Source of the DNA: an uncultured SAR116 cluster alpha proteobacterium
Lineage (GTDB): Bacteria > Pseudomonadota > Alphaproteobacteria > Puniceispirillales > Marisalimonadaceae
Assembly (NCBI GenBank): GCA_902543145.1
Contig: CACBXG010000006.1
Location: 38,531-102,530 of the forward strand
Direction of reading: 5' to 3'
Length of the DNA: 64,000 nucleotides
Both the position numbers and the translations under genes were made by a program. This document shows positions 16,835-26,067 of this stretch, one piece after another. The notes beneath the pieces were generated by a model, which was not told the DNA's origin, searched no databases, and saw nothing but the letters and a program-made list of their open reading frames with translations. How positions within the stretch are numbered: the stretch's first letter is position 1; every line of letters begins with the position of its first letter.

Positions 16835-18201
16835 CAGTCTCTTTGATCTTTATTAATTAATTCCACTAGGTCACTCAAAATACTAAGGTTGTTATAACGC
16901 ATATCTTCATTAATTATAACTTTTTGTTTAGTGGGAAGGTTAATTTTATTGAAACCTAATTTAGATGCTTCTTTAATTCTTAATTCTGGTTGATTAACTT
17001 TTCTAATTTCTCCTGAGAGGCCAACTTCACCAAAAAAAACACTGGAAAACGATAAGGGAATATTTTTAACAGAAGAAATTATAGCTGCTGCTACAGCTAA
17101 ATCTGCAGCTGGTTCAAATAATTTAATACCTCCTGCAATATTCAAAAAAATGTCCATATTGGAGAGATGAATTTTACACCTTGCCTCTAATACAGCACAT
17201 AACATCGCAAGCCTTGATATGTCCCAACCTACTATTACTCTTCTTGGTGTCGCTAATGTAGAATGAGTAACTAATGCCTGAATTTCCACTAAAATAGGCC
17301 TGGTGCCTTCTAAGCCAGCAAAAATTGAAGTTCCTGATATATTTTTTTGTCTATCTGACAAAAACATTGCTGAAGGATTTACAATTTCTTTTAAACCATT
17401 ACTTAACATTTCGAATACACCGATTTCATTATTAGCACCAAATCTATTTTTAAAACTTCTTAAAATCCTATATTGAAAATTATTATCTCCCTCAATGTAT
17501 AAGACAGTATCAACCATATGTTCTAAAACTTTTGGTCCAGCTATAGCTCCATCTTTTGTTAGATGACCAATTAAAATTAGTATCGTATTTGTTTTTTTTG
17601 CAGCTAGTATTAATTCATGTGCACTAGCTCTTACTTGTGACACCGTTCCAGGTGAACTCTCTAATTGTGGTAAATACATAGTTTGTATAGAATCAATTAC
17701 TAATACACATCGTTTTTTTTCTGAATTTATTGTAATGGAAATGTCAGAGGCATTTGTGATTGAAGCAAATTCTATATCATTATTATTAACACCTAAACGA
17801 TCAGCTCTCATTTTTATTTGAGATAAACTTTCCTCTCCAGAAACATAGATACATTTTTCTTTTTGATCAGACAGTTTGCCTACGAGTTGTAATAATAAAG
17901 TAGACTTTCCAATACCAGGGTCTCCACCAATTAGAGTTACCGAACCCGGAACAAAGCCACCTCCAATAACTCTATCTAGCTCATTAAGATTAGTTTTAAT
18001 CCTTGAATACTCGTAATTGACATCATTCAGCTTTTCAAAGTTTATTCTTTTCCCTCTTGATTTGGATAAAACACCAGAGGGTTTAGAATTATTTTCTTCA
18101 ACTATTGTATTCCATTGATTACATTGTTCGCATTTGCCAATCCATCTTGAATAAATATTTCCACAAGATTGACAAATAAATTGTTTTTTGGATTTTATCA
18201 T
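16834..18201 (-). CDS. radA: DNA repair/recombination ATPase RadA
   Basis: RadA is a RecA-like helicase acting in branch migration during recombinational repair. The order is N-terminal C4 zinc finger (CQSCGNIYSRWIGKCEQC), Walker A (GGDPGIGKSTLLLQ), Walker B (KRCVLVIDSIQTMY), the RadA-specific KNRFG motif (FKNRFGANNEIGVFEM) and a C-terminal Lon-like domain (GGIKLFEPAADLAVAAAIISS). The 455-residue length is normal. The start overlaps the mlaF-like stop by 4 bp (ATGA). Confidence 0.97.
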   Translation of the reverse strand: MIKSKKQFICQSCGNIYSRWIGKCEQCNQWNTIVEENNSKPSGVLSKSRGKRINFEKLNDVNYEYSRIKTNLNELDRVIGGGFVPGSVTLIGGDPGIGKSTLLLQLVGKLSDQKEKCIYVSGEESLSQIKMRADRLGVNNNDIEFASITNASDISITINSEKKRCVLVIDSIQTMYLPQLESSPGTVSQVRASAHELILAAKKTNTILILIGHLTKDGAIAGPKVLEHMVDTVLYIEGDNNFQYRILRSFKNRFGANNEIGVFEMLSNGLKEIVNPSAMFLSDRQKNISGTSIFAGLEGTRPILVEIQALVTHSTLATPRRVIVGWDISRLAMLCAVLEARCKIHLSNMDIFLNIAGGIKLFEPAADLAVAAAIISSVKNIPLSFSSVFFGEVGLSGEIRKVNQPELRIKEASKLGFNKINLPTKQKVIINEDMRYNNLSILSDLVELINKDQRD

Positions 18202-18971
18202 TTAAAAAATATTTCAGAATTAATTGGTTTGACAAATTCTTGTATTTTTTTATTTCTTGAATTAAACATTTCTTTTGGTGTGCCAGTCCATGAAATTGTT
18301 TGCTTATCAATTAAGATTACCTTGTCAGCAATTCTACATACTGATGCCATATCATGAGTAATTGTAATCGCGCTTCCTCCAACTGTTTTAACAGCTGTTT
18401 TAATTAACTCATCTATTAAACTTCCTGTCACAGGGTCTAATCCAGAGGTAGGTTCATCAAATAATAAAATTTTTGGATTTCCACAAATTGCTCTTGCAAT
18501 AGCAACTCTTTTTTGCATCCCGCCTGAAATTTCAGAGGGATATAGATCTAAAATTTCAGGTTGAAGTCCTAGTTGTTTAATTATTGAAAATGCTAGTTGT
18601 TTACCCTGTTTGTTATTAATTTTTTCTTTATTAGCTGTTTTAAAAATTATATTTTCCCAATTTTTAAGAGAATCAAATAAAGCGCCATGTTGAAAAGTAA
18701 TACCAAGATCTAGCAAAAGTTTCTCTTTTAAATTTCTAGATAAATTTACCATTTCAGTGTCATTAATTACAATTGATCCTTTATCAGGTTGTAATATGCC
18801 AATTATATTTTTTAAAAGTACAGATTTTCCTGAACCAGACGCGCCAATAATTGCTAGAGACTCTCCTTCGAGTAATTGAAAATTTATATTTTTAAGCACA
18901 AAATTGTTGTTAAAGCTCTTTGATAAATCACTTATTTTTATTATAACTTTTTTGTTATTTCTTTTTTCCAT
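18198..18971 (-). CDS. mlaF: MlaF-type ABC transporter ATPase
   Basis: This is the ATPase of a Mla/Ttg2-type phospholipid transport system in the inner membrane. Visible are Walker A (GASGSGKSVLLKN), the signature SGGMQKRVAIARAI, Walker B (ILLFDEPTSGLDPVTGSLIDELI) and the switch His (ITHDMASV). The SGGMQKRV variant is characteristic of the MlaF family. It is paired with the MlaE-like permease 3 bp upstream. No MCE-domain mlaD, mlaB or mlaC follows, so the rest of the system must be elsewhere or absent. Confidence 0.88.
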   Translation of the reverse strand: MEKRNNKKVIIKISDLSKSFNNNFVLKNINFQLLEGESLAIIGASGSGKSVLLKNIIGILQPDKGSIVINDTEMVNLSRNLKEKLLLDLGITFQHGALFDSLKNWENIIFKTANKEKINNKQGKQLAFSIIKQLGLQPEILDLYPSEISGGMQKRVAIARAICGNPKILLFDEPTSGLDPVTGSLIDELIKTAVKTVGGSAITITHDMASVCRIADKVILIDKQTISWTGTPKEMFNSRNKKIQEFVKPINSEIFFK

Positions 18972-18974
18972 ATT

Positions 18975-19775
18975 TTAACCAAAAAATAATGCTGTTATAA
19001 TATATGTACTTGTTAAAATCATCACAGATGAAATAACTACTGATGATGTTGTTGCAAACCCAACTCCTTCAGCTCCTTTGCTTGCATTATATCCAAAATA
19101 ACAACTTACCATTGATATTATTAAGCCAAATACAGCAGCCTTTACAGTACCTTGTATAATGTCAATTAATTGTAAATATTCCATTGTTGCATAAAGATAT
19201 AGACTTGGATTAAAATTGAGTTTGTAAATAGCTATTATATAACCTCCTAATATACCAATTGTATTTCCAATTAAAACTAAAAGAGGTATACAAACAAATG
19301 ATGCAATTATTTTAGGTGCTATTAAATATTGCATAGGTCTAGTGCCTAATGTTCCTAGGGCATCTATCTGTTCAGTAACTCTCATAGTTGCTATTTCTGC
19401 AGCCATTTTTGCCCCTATACGACCTGCCACCATCAAACCTGTTAATACTGGGCCTAATTCTCTAGTAATTGAGGCTAAAACAATTCTTGCAACAGTAGAC
19501 TCTGAGTTAAAGTCAGTAAAACCGTTATAAGTCTGTAGAGCTAAAACCATACCTGAAAAAAATGTAGTTAGACCGACTACAGGTAATGAGAAGTATCCGA
19601 TATCTAATATTTGTTGAAAAATCTTTTTAAAATACCAAGGTGGTTTAAATACCCAATAGAGAGCACTTCCAAAAAAAATAAAAAAATGTCCAATACTTGC
19701 AACAAAATTGATAAATTTTTTCCCTGTTGTGCCGAGAATTTCTAAAAAAAGATCGAGCAAAGTTAACCACCACAT
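18975..19775 (-). CDS. mlaE: MlaE-type ABC transporter permease
   Basis: This is the permease partner of the adjacent ATPase, moving phospholipids or related lipids across the periplasm. The 266 residues carry the MlaE family core: TTFFSGMVLALQTYNGF, ITRELGPVLTGLMVAGRIGAKMAAEIATMRVTEQIDAL, and a C-terminal run of hydrophobic helices. The ELGPVLTGLMVAGR and EQIDAL elements are diagnostic of the MlaE/YrbE group. It starts 16 bp downstream of alr in a compact operon. Confidence 0.9.
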   Translation of the reverse strand: MWWLTLLDLFLEILGTTGKKFINFVASIGHFFIFFGSALYWVFKPPWYFKKIFQQILDIGYFSLPVVGLTTFFSGMVLALQTYNGFTDFNSESTVARIVLASITRELGPVLTGLMVAGRIGAKMAAEIATMRVTEQIDALGTLGTRPMQYLIAPKIIASFVCIPLLVLIGNTIGILGGYIIAIYKLNFNPSLYLYATMEYLQLIDIIQGTVKAAVFGLIISMVSCYFGYNASKGAEGVGFATTSSVVISSVMILTSTYIITALFFG

Positions 19776-19791
19776 TCAAAATTGATAAGAG

Positions 19792-20874
19792 CTAATATTT
19801 TCTATCTAAACGATCACCCATAAGTGTTAATAGCTCATAGCTTATAATGTTATTATTCTTAAGTATATGTTCAATATTAGAATTATCTAATAAACAAATG
19901 TGATCTCCTTCTTTTAGCTTGTTTTTTTTAATGTCAGTAATATCTAGAACAAAACTATCCATAGTTATATTACCAACAATTTTACACTTTTCATTTCCAA
20001 TAAAAAAAACACTATTTGTTTTTAATATTCTTAGCCATCCATCAGCATAACCTACTCCAACTGTAGCAAGTATCGAACTTCTTTTTAAAACATCAATTCC
20101 ACCATATGAAACTTTTTCGCCGGCATTTACTTTTTTTATTTGAATAATTGGAGCATATAATTTTATGGGTAAATTTAATTTTTTTGAATTAAAATAAAAA
20201 CTTTTACCAAAATTATCTATTCCATATAAACCAATGCCAGGTCTAGTTTGATCAAAACAAAAATTGGATCCAAGTTTTATTCCATGAGTATTTGCAAAAC
20301 TAACTTTTATATTTGGAAAGTTGCTAGAAAAATTTTTAATTTCATTAAGTTGAAGCAAATTAATTTTACTTTCATTTTCATTTGCATTTGAAAGATGAGA
20401 CATAATGTAATCAATCCTTACATTATTTAATAAGTCTCTATTATAAATTAAAAAATCTTTTTCTTTCTTATTTAAACCCAATCTATTCATTCCAGTATCA
20501 ATATTGATAATAGCTTTTTGTTCTGTAAATGTTGTTGAAAAATTATTTAATCTTTTAAGTTGTTCAAGGTTATTTAAAATTGGAGTTAAATTGTTTTCAG
20601 CATAAATTCTTTGATTGCCTTCCAAATAACCTTCAAAAATAGCAATTGATATTTTGCTAGAGTTAAATTTTTTTCTAAGTTTTAATCCTTCAAAAATATT
20701 TGCTACATAAAAATAATTACACCCACTTTCTAATAATGCACCAGCCACTTCTATCATACCCATACCATAAGCATTAGCTTTTACAACTGCAGCAGCTTTC
20801 CCATTAGAGGCGGTATTTATTAATTTCCAGTTATATCGAATATCATCAAGAGAAATTTTTAAAATAGATTTCAT
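19792..20874 (-). CDS. alr: Alanine racemase
   Basis: Alr interconverts L- and D-alanine for peptidoglycan. The PLP-binding Lys is in AAAVVKANAYGMGM near residue 32, the second catalytic Tyr in GEKVSYGGIDVLKR, and the substrate-side motif NIDTGMNRLGL is present. TVGVGYADGW and GNITMDSFVLDITD are further family marks. Length 360 aa is normal. It lies 32 bp after dnaB in the same direction. Confidence 0.96.
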   Translation of the reverse strand: MKSILKISLDDIRYNWKLINTASNGKAAAVVKANAYGMGMIEVAGALLESGCNYFYVANIFEGLKLRKKFNSSKISIAIFEGYLEGNQRIYAENNLTPILNNLEQLKRLNNFSTTFTEQKAIINIDTGMNRLGLNKKEKDFLIYNRDLLNNVRIDYIMSHLSNANENESKINLLQLNEIKNFSSNFPNIKVSFANTHGIKLGSNFCFDQTRPGIGLYGIDNFGKSFYFNSKKLNLPIKLYAPIIQIKKVNAGEKVSYGGIDVLKRSSILATVGVGYADGWLRILKTNSVFFIGNEKCKIVGNITMDSFVLDITDIKKNKLKEGDHICLLDNSNIEHILKNNNIISYELLTLMGDRLDRKY

Positions 20875-20906
20875 AAAAAGATAATAAACAAATTTAAATA
20901 ATTTTA

Positions 20907-22400
20907 CTAATAGATTTGGTCTGGTAAACGCTCACTTTGGACTAAATCCATGAACCTTGTAAGTTTTGCCTCAAACTGTACTTGGATGACGCCTGTTGGT
21001 CCATGACGTTGTTTAGAAATAATAATTTCTGCCTTTCCATCAGCAGCACTTCTTCTATCCTGCCATTTTATAAACCGTTCATTAAAACTTTCTTGATTTT
21101 CATTCTCTCTTTGACTTGGTTCACTCTTATCAAGATAGTATTCTTCTCTATATACAAACATTACTACATCAGCATCTTGTTCGATAGACCCTGATTCTCT
21201 TAAGTCTGCTAGTATAGGTCTTTTGTCTTCTCTTTGTTCAACAGCCCTACTTAACTGAGATAAAGCTAGTATAGGAACATTTAATTCTTTTGCTAATGAT
21301 TTTAAGCCTCTAGTAATGTTAGATATTTCTTGGACTCTGCCTTGACTTTCACTGGATTTTGATCCTTGGATTAATTGTATATAATCAATTATAATTAAGC
21401 CCAATCCATTTGTTCTCTTTAATCTTCTTGCTCTTGATGCAATTTGACTAACAGAGATTGCAGGAGTATCGTCAATAAAAAAAGGTAGGCTGTGTATGTT
21501 ATTTTGAGTTACAACAAGTTTTGAAAACTCATCATCATTAATATCACCACTTCTTAATCTGTGAGAATCGATAGTAGACTGCTCTGCAAGTATTCGTTGA
21601 GCTAATTGTTCTGCTGACATTTCTAAAGAGAATATTAATATTGATTCATTTTGATCTGATGTACTGCTTTTAGCTGCATTAAAACCAATATTTGTAGCCA
21701 AAGCTGTCTTTCCCATTGCAGGTCTTCCAGCTAGAACAATAAGGTCTGATTTATTCAAACCTCCCAAATGACGATTTATTCCAGAAAATCCAGTATCTAT
21801 TCCAGATAATTTACCTTTTCTATTGTAGGCTGAATTAATTTGTTTAGTTGTGCTAGCTAGGACTGTTTTAAAATCGGACGGTCCCGAATTAATTTGATCT
21901 TTTTCAGCTAGATTATATAATTTCTCTTCTGTATTCGATATCTCTTGATCAGGAGTGGTGTCAATAGTAGGGTGATTTGCCATTTGAATCATTTCATCCG
22001 CTATAACTATTAAACATCTTCTGACATAACAATTACGTATTTCTTCAGCATAAAATTTAGCTTTACTTAGAGATAAAACACCATCTCTTAGGTCTATAAG
22101 ATATTGTTCAATATCTATATCTAAATTGTGTTTATTATCATTAAGATAGTTTTTTAATGTAAGAGGGTCCGCTAAGCGACCATTATCAATTAATGAAACA
22201 CAGGCATCATAAATATTGGAATGAAGAGGATCAAAAAAATAATTAGAACTGAAATGTGTTGGTAGATTTTCTAAAATCTTATTATCATATAGTATTGAAC
22301 CTATAAGACTTTGTTCAGCCTCCAGGTTTTGAGGCATTACATTTTTATTTTTTGTTGTCTCATTAGAATTAACATAGTCATCGACTAAACTATCATCCAT
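20907..22400 (-). CDS. dnaB: Replicative DNA helicase DnaB
   Basis: DnaB is the hexameric helicase that unwinds DNA at the replication fork. The N-terminal domain (PQNLEAEQSLIGSILYDN), Walker A (GRPAMGKTALATN), SLEMSAEQLAQRILAEQ, Walker B (LGLIIIDYIQLI) and the C-terminal SRAVEQREDKRPILADLRESGSIEQDADVVMFVYREEYY are intact; no intein is present. The track begins at a TTG (22421), but that stretch contains the ribosome site AGGAGA, so the ATG at 22400 (MDDSLVDD, 497 aa) is the better start. It follows rplI. Confidence 0.97.
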   Translation of the reverse strand: MDDSLVDDYVNSNETTKNKNVMPQNLEAEQSLIGSILYDNKILENLPTHFSSNYFFDPLHSNIYDACVSLIDNGRLADPLTLKNYLNDNKHNLDIDIEQYLIDLRDGVLSLSKAKFYAEEIRNCYVRRCLIVIADEMIQMANHPTIDTTPDQEISNTEEKLYNLAEKDQINSGPSDFKTVLASTTKQINSAYNRKGKLSGIDTGFSGINRHLGGLNKSDLIVLAGRPAMGKTALATNIGFNAAKSSTSDQNESILIFSLEMSAEQLAQRILAEQSTIDSHRLRSGDINDDEFSKLVVTQNNIHSLPFFIDDTPAISVSQIASRARRLKRTNGLGLIIIDYIQLIQGSKSSESQGRVQEISNITRGLKSLAKELNVPILALSQLSRAVEQREDKRPILADLRESGSIEQDADVVMFVYREEYYLDKSEPSQRENENQESFNERFIKWQDRRSAADGKAEIIISKQRHGPTGVIQVQFEAKLTRFMDLVQSERLPDQIY

Positions 22401-22468
22401 AATCTTATCTCCTGAAGGCAATGGAGATTAATTTTTATTAATCTATCAATAAAAAACAAGACTATCAT

Positions 22469-23158
22469 TTATTCTTCTTCTTTATCTTCTTTTTCTGTTT
22501 TATTTTTATCTTTATCTATAGTGTCTAGTTTATTTGAAGTCTCAGTGTTATTTGTTTCTAAAACTTCTTTTGGATCTTTGTCAATTTTTATATAATTGTT
22601 TTTCTTTTCAAAACGTTTTGCATCTTTTTGTGCCCTCTCTGATCTTATATCTCCCCCAGTTATTTCTGTCGTAATAATAGCCTTGCCAGATTTTGATTGT
22701 TCTTTTGCTTCCTCAGTTGATCTAGCTATATTTAATTTTAATTTTACATATACTTCTGGATGAAGTTTTATTGACACATCTTCAAATGATAAGGTTTTAA
22801 GTGTTTTATTTAAAACAATCTGAGACTTATTGATTGATAAACCTAGGTTTGTTACTTCTTGAGCAATGTCTTTAGCTGAAACAGAACCATATAATTGACC
22901 AGACTCACTCGCAGCCCTTATTATAATTATTTCTTTAAATTTTAGGTTTTTAGCTAAATTTTCAGCTTCTTTTTTTCTTTCTATATTTTCACCTTCGAGT
23001 TGTGCTTTCTTATCTTCAAACATTTTAATGTTTTCTTTAGAAGCAAATACAGCTTTTCCTTGTGGTAAAAGGAAGTTTCTTGCATATCCAGACTTAACTG
23101 TTACCAGATCACCTATTTGACCTAATTTTTCAATACGTTCTAATAATATAATGTTCAT
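22469..23158 (-). CDS. rplI: 50S ribosomal protein L9 with long charged C-terminal tail
   Basis: L9 binds 23S rRNA at the base of the L1 stalk. The N-terminus MNIILLERIEKLGQIGDLVTVKSGYARNFLLPQGKA is canonical, and the C-domain follows (AASESGQLYGSVSAKDIAQEV, KTLSFEDVSIKLHPEV). I reject the track start at 23185 because the ribosome site GGAG sits just before the ATG at 23158. The protein is about 229 aa, against about 150 in E. coli. The extra ~80 residues are Lys/Glu/Asp-rich and end KNKTEKEDKEEE. Confidence 0.95.
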   Translation of the reverse strand: MNIILLERIEKLGQIGDLVTVKSGYARNFLLPQGKAVFASKENIKMFEDKKAQLEGENIERKKEAENLAKNLKFKEIIIIRAASESGQLYGSVSAKDIAQEVTNLGLSINKSQIVLNKTLKTLSFEDVSIKLHPEVYVKLKLNIARSTEEAKEQSKSGKAIITTEITGGDIRSERAQKDAKRFEKKNNYIKIDKDPKEVLETNNTETSNKLDTIDKDKNKTEKEDKEEE

Positions 23159-23171
23159 TTGATTCTCCGAT

Positions 23172-23426
23172 TTAACCAACAACATAAGGCATTAAAGCTA
23201 GAAACCTGGCTCTTTTAATAGCTTTAGAAAGTTCTCTTTGTCTTTTGGCTGAAACTGCAGAAATCCTAGATGGTATTATTTTTCCTCTTTCAGACACATA
23301 TCTTGTTAATACTTTTAGATCCTTATAGTCGATTTCAGGAGTATTAGGAGCTGCAAATGGGCAAGATTTTCGTCTTTTTTGATTAGGCTTTCTAAGAGCT
23401 TCTCTTGTTATGTTAAATTGTGTCAT
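23172..23426 (-). CDS. rpsR: 30S ribosomal protein S18
   Basis: S18 is a small-subunit protein that pairs with S6. The 84 residues contain the family core [61 protein letters not shown]. It is located between rpsF and rplI, the universal order, 12 bp after rpsF. Confidence 0.98.
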   Translation of the reverse strand: MTQFNITREALRKPNQKRRKSCPFAAPNTPEIDYKDLKVLTRYVSERGKIIPSRISAVSAKRQRELSKAIKRARFLALMPYVVG

Positions 23427-23438
23427 ATTTTTATTCCA

Positions 23439-23825
23439 TTATTGTTCGTAGCCAAAAACTTCAATGTTTTCATCTGCAATTGATTCATTCTTTGATCTGT
23501 CAGATTTATTAACCATTAAAGGTGAGGGTTTATGATTAATAGATTTAATTTTAATTGTAAGAAATCTAATAATATCTTCATCCAATCTCATTAACCGTTC
23601 ATATTCTTGAATAGCTTCTGGAGGGCCATCAATATTTAAGAGCATATAATGCCCTTTTCTGTTTTTATTGATTTTGTAAGCTAGGTTTCTAACGCCCCAA
23701 TTCTCTCTTTTTACAATTTTACCTTCAAAAGATTGAATAATTGCTATAAATTTTTCTAATAATGTTTCAAATTGACCAGGAGTTAGGTCTTGTCGTCCAA
23801 TTATTACACTTTCGTATAATGCCAT
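23439..23825 (-). CDS. rpsF: 30S ribosomal protein S6
   Basis: S6 forms a heterodimer with S18 on the platform of the 30S subunit. The 128 residues start MALYESVIIGRQDLTPGQFETLLEKF, with the RNA-binding region NWGVRNLAYKINKNRKGHYMLLNIDGPPEAIQEYERLMRLDEDIIRFLTIKI. A strong AAGGAG ribosome site precedes the ATG. It is the first gene of the long minus-strand unit, and its leader contains hairpins that may be regulatory. Confidence 0.98.
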   Translation of the reverse strand: MALYESVIIGRQDLTPGQFETLLEKFIAIIQSFEGKIVKRENWGVRNLAYKINKNRKGHYMLLNIDGPPEAIQEYERLMRLDEDIIRFLTIKIKSINHKPSPLMVNKSDRSKNESIADENIEVFGYEQ

Positions 23826-23837
23826 CGTTTTCTCCTT

Positions 23838-23887
23838 CTGGCTTTTGGGTGTTAATACCCAGGTTATCCAGCAAGTAATTTGCTGGA
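23838..23887 (-). promoter_or_regulatory. rpsF leader hairpins, candidate autoregulatory RNA
   Basis: In the minus-strand leader, TCCAGCAA-ATTAC-TTGCTGGA forms an 8-bp perfect hairpin (23867-23887), followed by GGGT-ATTAAC-ACCC, a short second hairpin, and then the rpsF ribosome site. Many bacteria control rpsF-rpsR through an S6:S18-binding leader RNA. Whether this one is a member is inference; I did not recognise the full conserved motif. The region is the longest gene-free stretch (about 183 bp, rpsF-fabD) and should also hold the divergent promoters. Confidence 0.4.
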
Positions 23888-24008
23888 AAGGAGCACATAA
23901 ATAATAATAAGATTTATGTTGGTATTTTATTTATTTGTGGAACATAAATGTTTATAAAAATTATGCAATAAATAATTATAAATTTTTAATAATTTACGAG
24001 GAATAAAT

Positions 24009-24938
24009 ATGAACTTTATAGTTTTCCCTGGACAAGGTTCCCAAAAAATTGGGATGGGTAAAAAGCTATCGGAAAATTTTCCTGAAGCTAAAGAAGTTTT
24101 TGACGAGGTTAATGATGCTTTGAACTTAAATTTAACTAAAATTATGTGGGAAGGTTCAGATAGTGAAATTTCATTAACTACTAATGCACAACCTGCTCTT
24201 ATGGCATGTGGAGTAGCTGCTTTTAGGGTTTTAAGCAAATTAAAAGATAAAAATTTAAAACAATTAGCTGATTTTACCGCAGGACACTCATTAGGTGAAT
24301 ATACTGCTATGACAGTTGCACAAGTTTTTTCTCTCAAAGAATGCTCAATTCTACTTAGATTAAGAGGCGAAGCTATGCAACAAGCAGTCCCTGTTGGTAA
24401 AGGGGCTATGGCAGCTTTGATTGGTGTTAGTATTAATCAAACAATTGAAATTATTGAAAAAGCTCAAATTCATGGAATTTGTGATATTGGAAATGATAAC
24501 GCAGATGGTCAAATAGTAGTAAGTGGAGATGCAAAAGCTATTGAAAACGCAATTGAAATTGCAAAAAATAACAGTATTAAAAGAGCAATTTTACTTCCAG
24601 TTAGCGCTCCTTTCCATTGTAGATTGATGGAGCCCGCTCGTGAAATTATGCAAGAAGCCCTAAATAACTTAAAATTTGATGCACCCTTAATCCCAATAGT
24701 TTCTAACATTACAGCTTTACCTCACACAGATCCTTCAATATTAAGAAAAAATTTAATTGACCAAGTTACTGGAACTGTTAGATGGCGAGAAACAATGGAT
24801 TTTGCAAAAAATAAAGATATTAAGAAAATAACTGAATTGGGAAGTGGAAAAGTTCTTACAGGAATTGCAAAAAGGATGATAAAAGATGCTACATATGAAA
24901 GTTTTGAAAATCCAGAAGATTTTGATATTTTCCTATAA
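24009..24938 (+). CDS. fabD: Malonyl-CoA:ACP transacylase FabD
   Basis: FabD loads malonate from CoA onto acyl carrier protein. The N-terminal FPGQGSQKIGMGK, the catalytic Ser in GHSLGEYTAM, the Arg region RLRGEAMQQAVPVGKGAMAAL and the catalytic His in SAPFHCRLMEPA are all present. Length 309 aa is normal. A GAGGAA ribosome site precedes the ATG. It is first in the fabD-fabG-acpP-fabF run. Confidence 0.97.
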   Translation: MNFIVFPGQGSQKIGMGKKLSENFPEAKEVFDEVNDALNLNLTKIMWEGSDSEISLTTNAQPALMACGVAAFRVLSKLKDKNLKQLADFTAGHSLGEYTAMTVAQVFSLKECSILLRLRGEAMQQAVPVGKGAMAALIGVSINQTIEIIEKAQIHGICDIGNDNADGQIVVSGDAKAIENAIEIAKNNSIKRAILLPVSAPFHCRLMEPAREIMQEALNNLKFDAPLIPIVSNITALPHTDPSILRKNLIDQVTGTVRWRETMDFAKNKDIKKITELGSGKVLTGIAKRMIKDATYESFENPEDFDIFL

Positions 24939-24958
24939 ATTAATAACGGAGTACAGAA

Positions 24959-25696
24959 ATGTTTGATCTAACAGATAAGGTTGTTTTATTAACAGGAGCG
25001 ACAGGAGGTATTGGTAAATCTATAGCAAAAAAGATGAAAGAAAAAGGCGCTAAGCTTATTCTTTCTGGAACGCGACAAAATATTCTTAATGAACTTACTG
25101 AAGAACTAGGAGATGATACTAAAGCAATAACCACGGACTTAACCTCTAAAGAAAGTATTTTATCTCTAGCAAAAGAAGCTGAAACTTCTTTTGGACATAT
25201 AGATATTCTTATTAATAATGCAGGTATTACAGCAGACAATCTTTTTTTAAGGATGAAAGATGAAGAATGGGAAAATGTTTTAAATGTTAACCTATCTGCC
25301 AGTATGAGACTTACAAGGCAAGTCATAAAAGGTATGCTTAAAAGAAAATATGGAAGAGTTATTTTTATTAGTTCAATTGTAGGATTTACTGGTAATCCAG
25401 GTCAAGCTAACTATTCGGCTTCTAAATCAGCTTTGTCAGGTCTTACAAAATCTATCGCTTTGGAAGTGGCTGCAAGAGGTATAACTTGTAATCTTGTTGC
25501 CCCAGGATTTATATCAACACCAATGACAGATAAACTTACAGAAGAACAAAAAAATAAAATTATTGTAAATATTCCAGCTAATAAGTTGGGTAATGCAGAA
25601 GATATATCAAATGGCTGTATTTATTTAGCTAGTGATGAAGCAAGTTTCATAACTGGTACTACCTTACATATAAACGGTGGAATGAGCATGATATAA
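24959..25696 (+). CDS. fabG: 3-oxoacyl-ACP reductase FabG
   Basis: FabG is the NADPH-dependent SDR that reduces 3-oxoacyl-ACP in fatty acid elongation. TGATGGIGKSIA is the cofactor motif, NNAGIT the NAG motif, and FISSIVGFTGNPGQANYSASKSAL contains the catalytic Ser and YxxxK. The C-terminus (SFITGTTLHINGGMSM) is typical. Length 245 aa. It lies 20 bp after fabD. Confidence 0.96.
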   Translation: MFDLTDKVVLLTGATGGIGKSIAKKMKEKGAKLILSGTRQNILNELTEELGDDTKAITTDLTSKESILSLAKEAETSFGHIDILINNAGITADNLFLRMKDEEWENVLNVNLSASMRLTRQVIKGMLKRKYGRVIFISSIVGFTGNPGQANYSASKSALSGLTKSIALEVAARGITCNLVAPGFISTPMTDKLTEEQKNKIIVNIPANKLGNAEDISNGCIYLASDEASFITGTTLHINGGMSMI

Positions 25697-25790
25697 TTTT
25701 TTGCGCATCTGTTCATTATATGCTTGGCATGATTACTTATTTATGTTACTCGAAATCAAAAATAACATTTAAATACTTAAGGGGAATTTA

Positions 25791-26024
25791 ATGAGTGATA
25801 TTGCTGGCAGAGTAACTAAGATTGTAGTTGAGCACCTTGGTGTAGATGAATCAAAAGTCGTAGAAAGTGCAAGTTTTATAGATGATCTGGGTGCTGACAG
25901 CTTAGACACTGTAGAGTTAGTTATGGCTTTTGAAGAAGAGTTTGAATGTGAAATTCCTGACGACGCAGCTGAAAAAATTCAAACTGTTAAAGATGCGATA
26001 GACTTTATAGCTACAAATAGCTAA
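25791..26024 (+). CDS. acpP: Acyl carrier protein
   Basis: ACP carries growing acyl chains on a phosphopantetheine arm. The 77-residue acidic protein has the DSL attachment site ([18 protein letters not shown]) and the expected four-helix pattern. A strong AAGGGGAA ribosome site precedes the ATG, fitting high expression. The 94-bp gap after fabG is the largest in this operon and may hold its own promoter, as I cannot see a terminator there. Confidence 0.98.
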   Translation: MSDIAGRVTKIVVEHLGVDESKVVESASFIDDLGADSLDTVELVMAFEEEFECEIPDDAAEKIQTVKDAIDFIATNS

Positions 26025-26067
26025 TCTAACTAATATTGTTTGCTCGAGTTATAATTAGGAGTTTTTT

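Noticed and set aside
23927-24337. 136-aa minus-strand ORF across the fabD 5' end
   Set aside because: Antisense to the conserved FabD N-terminus; no recognisable domain.
24940-25326. 128-aa minus-strand ORF opposite fabG
   Set aside because: Antisense shadow of a strongly conserved SDR gene.
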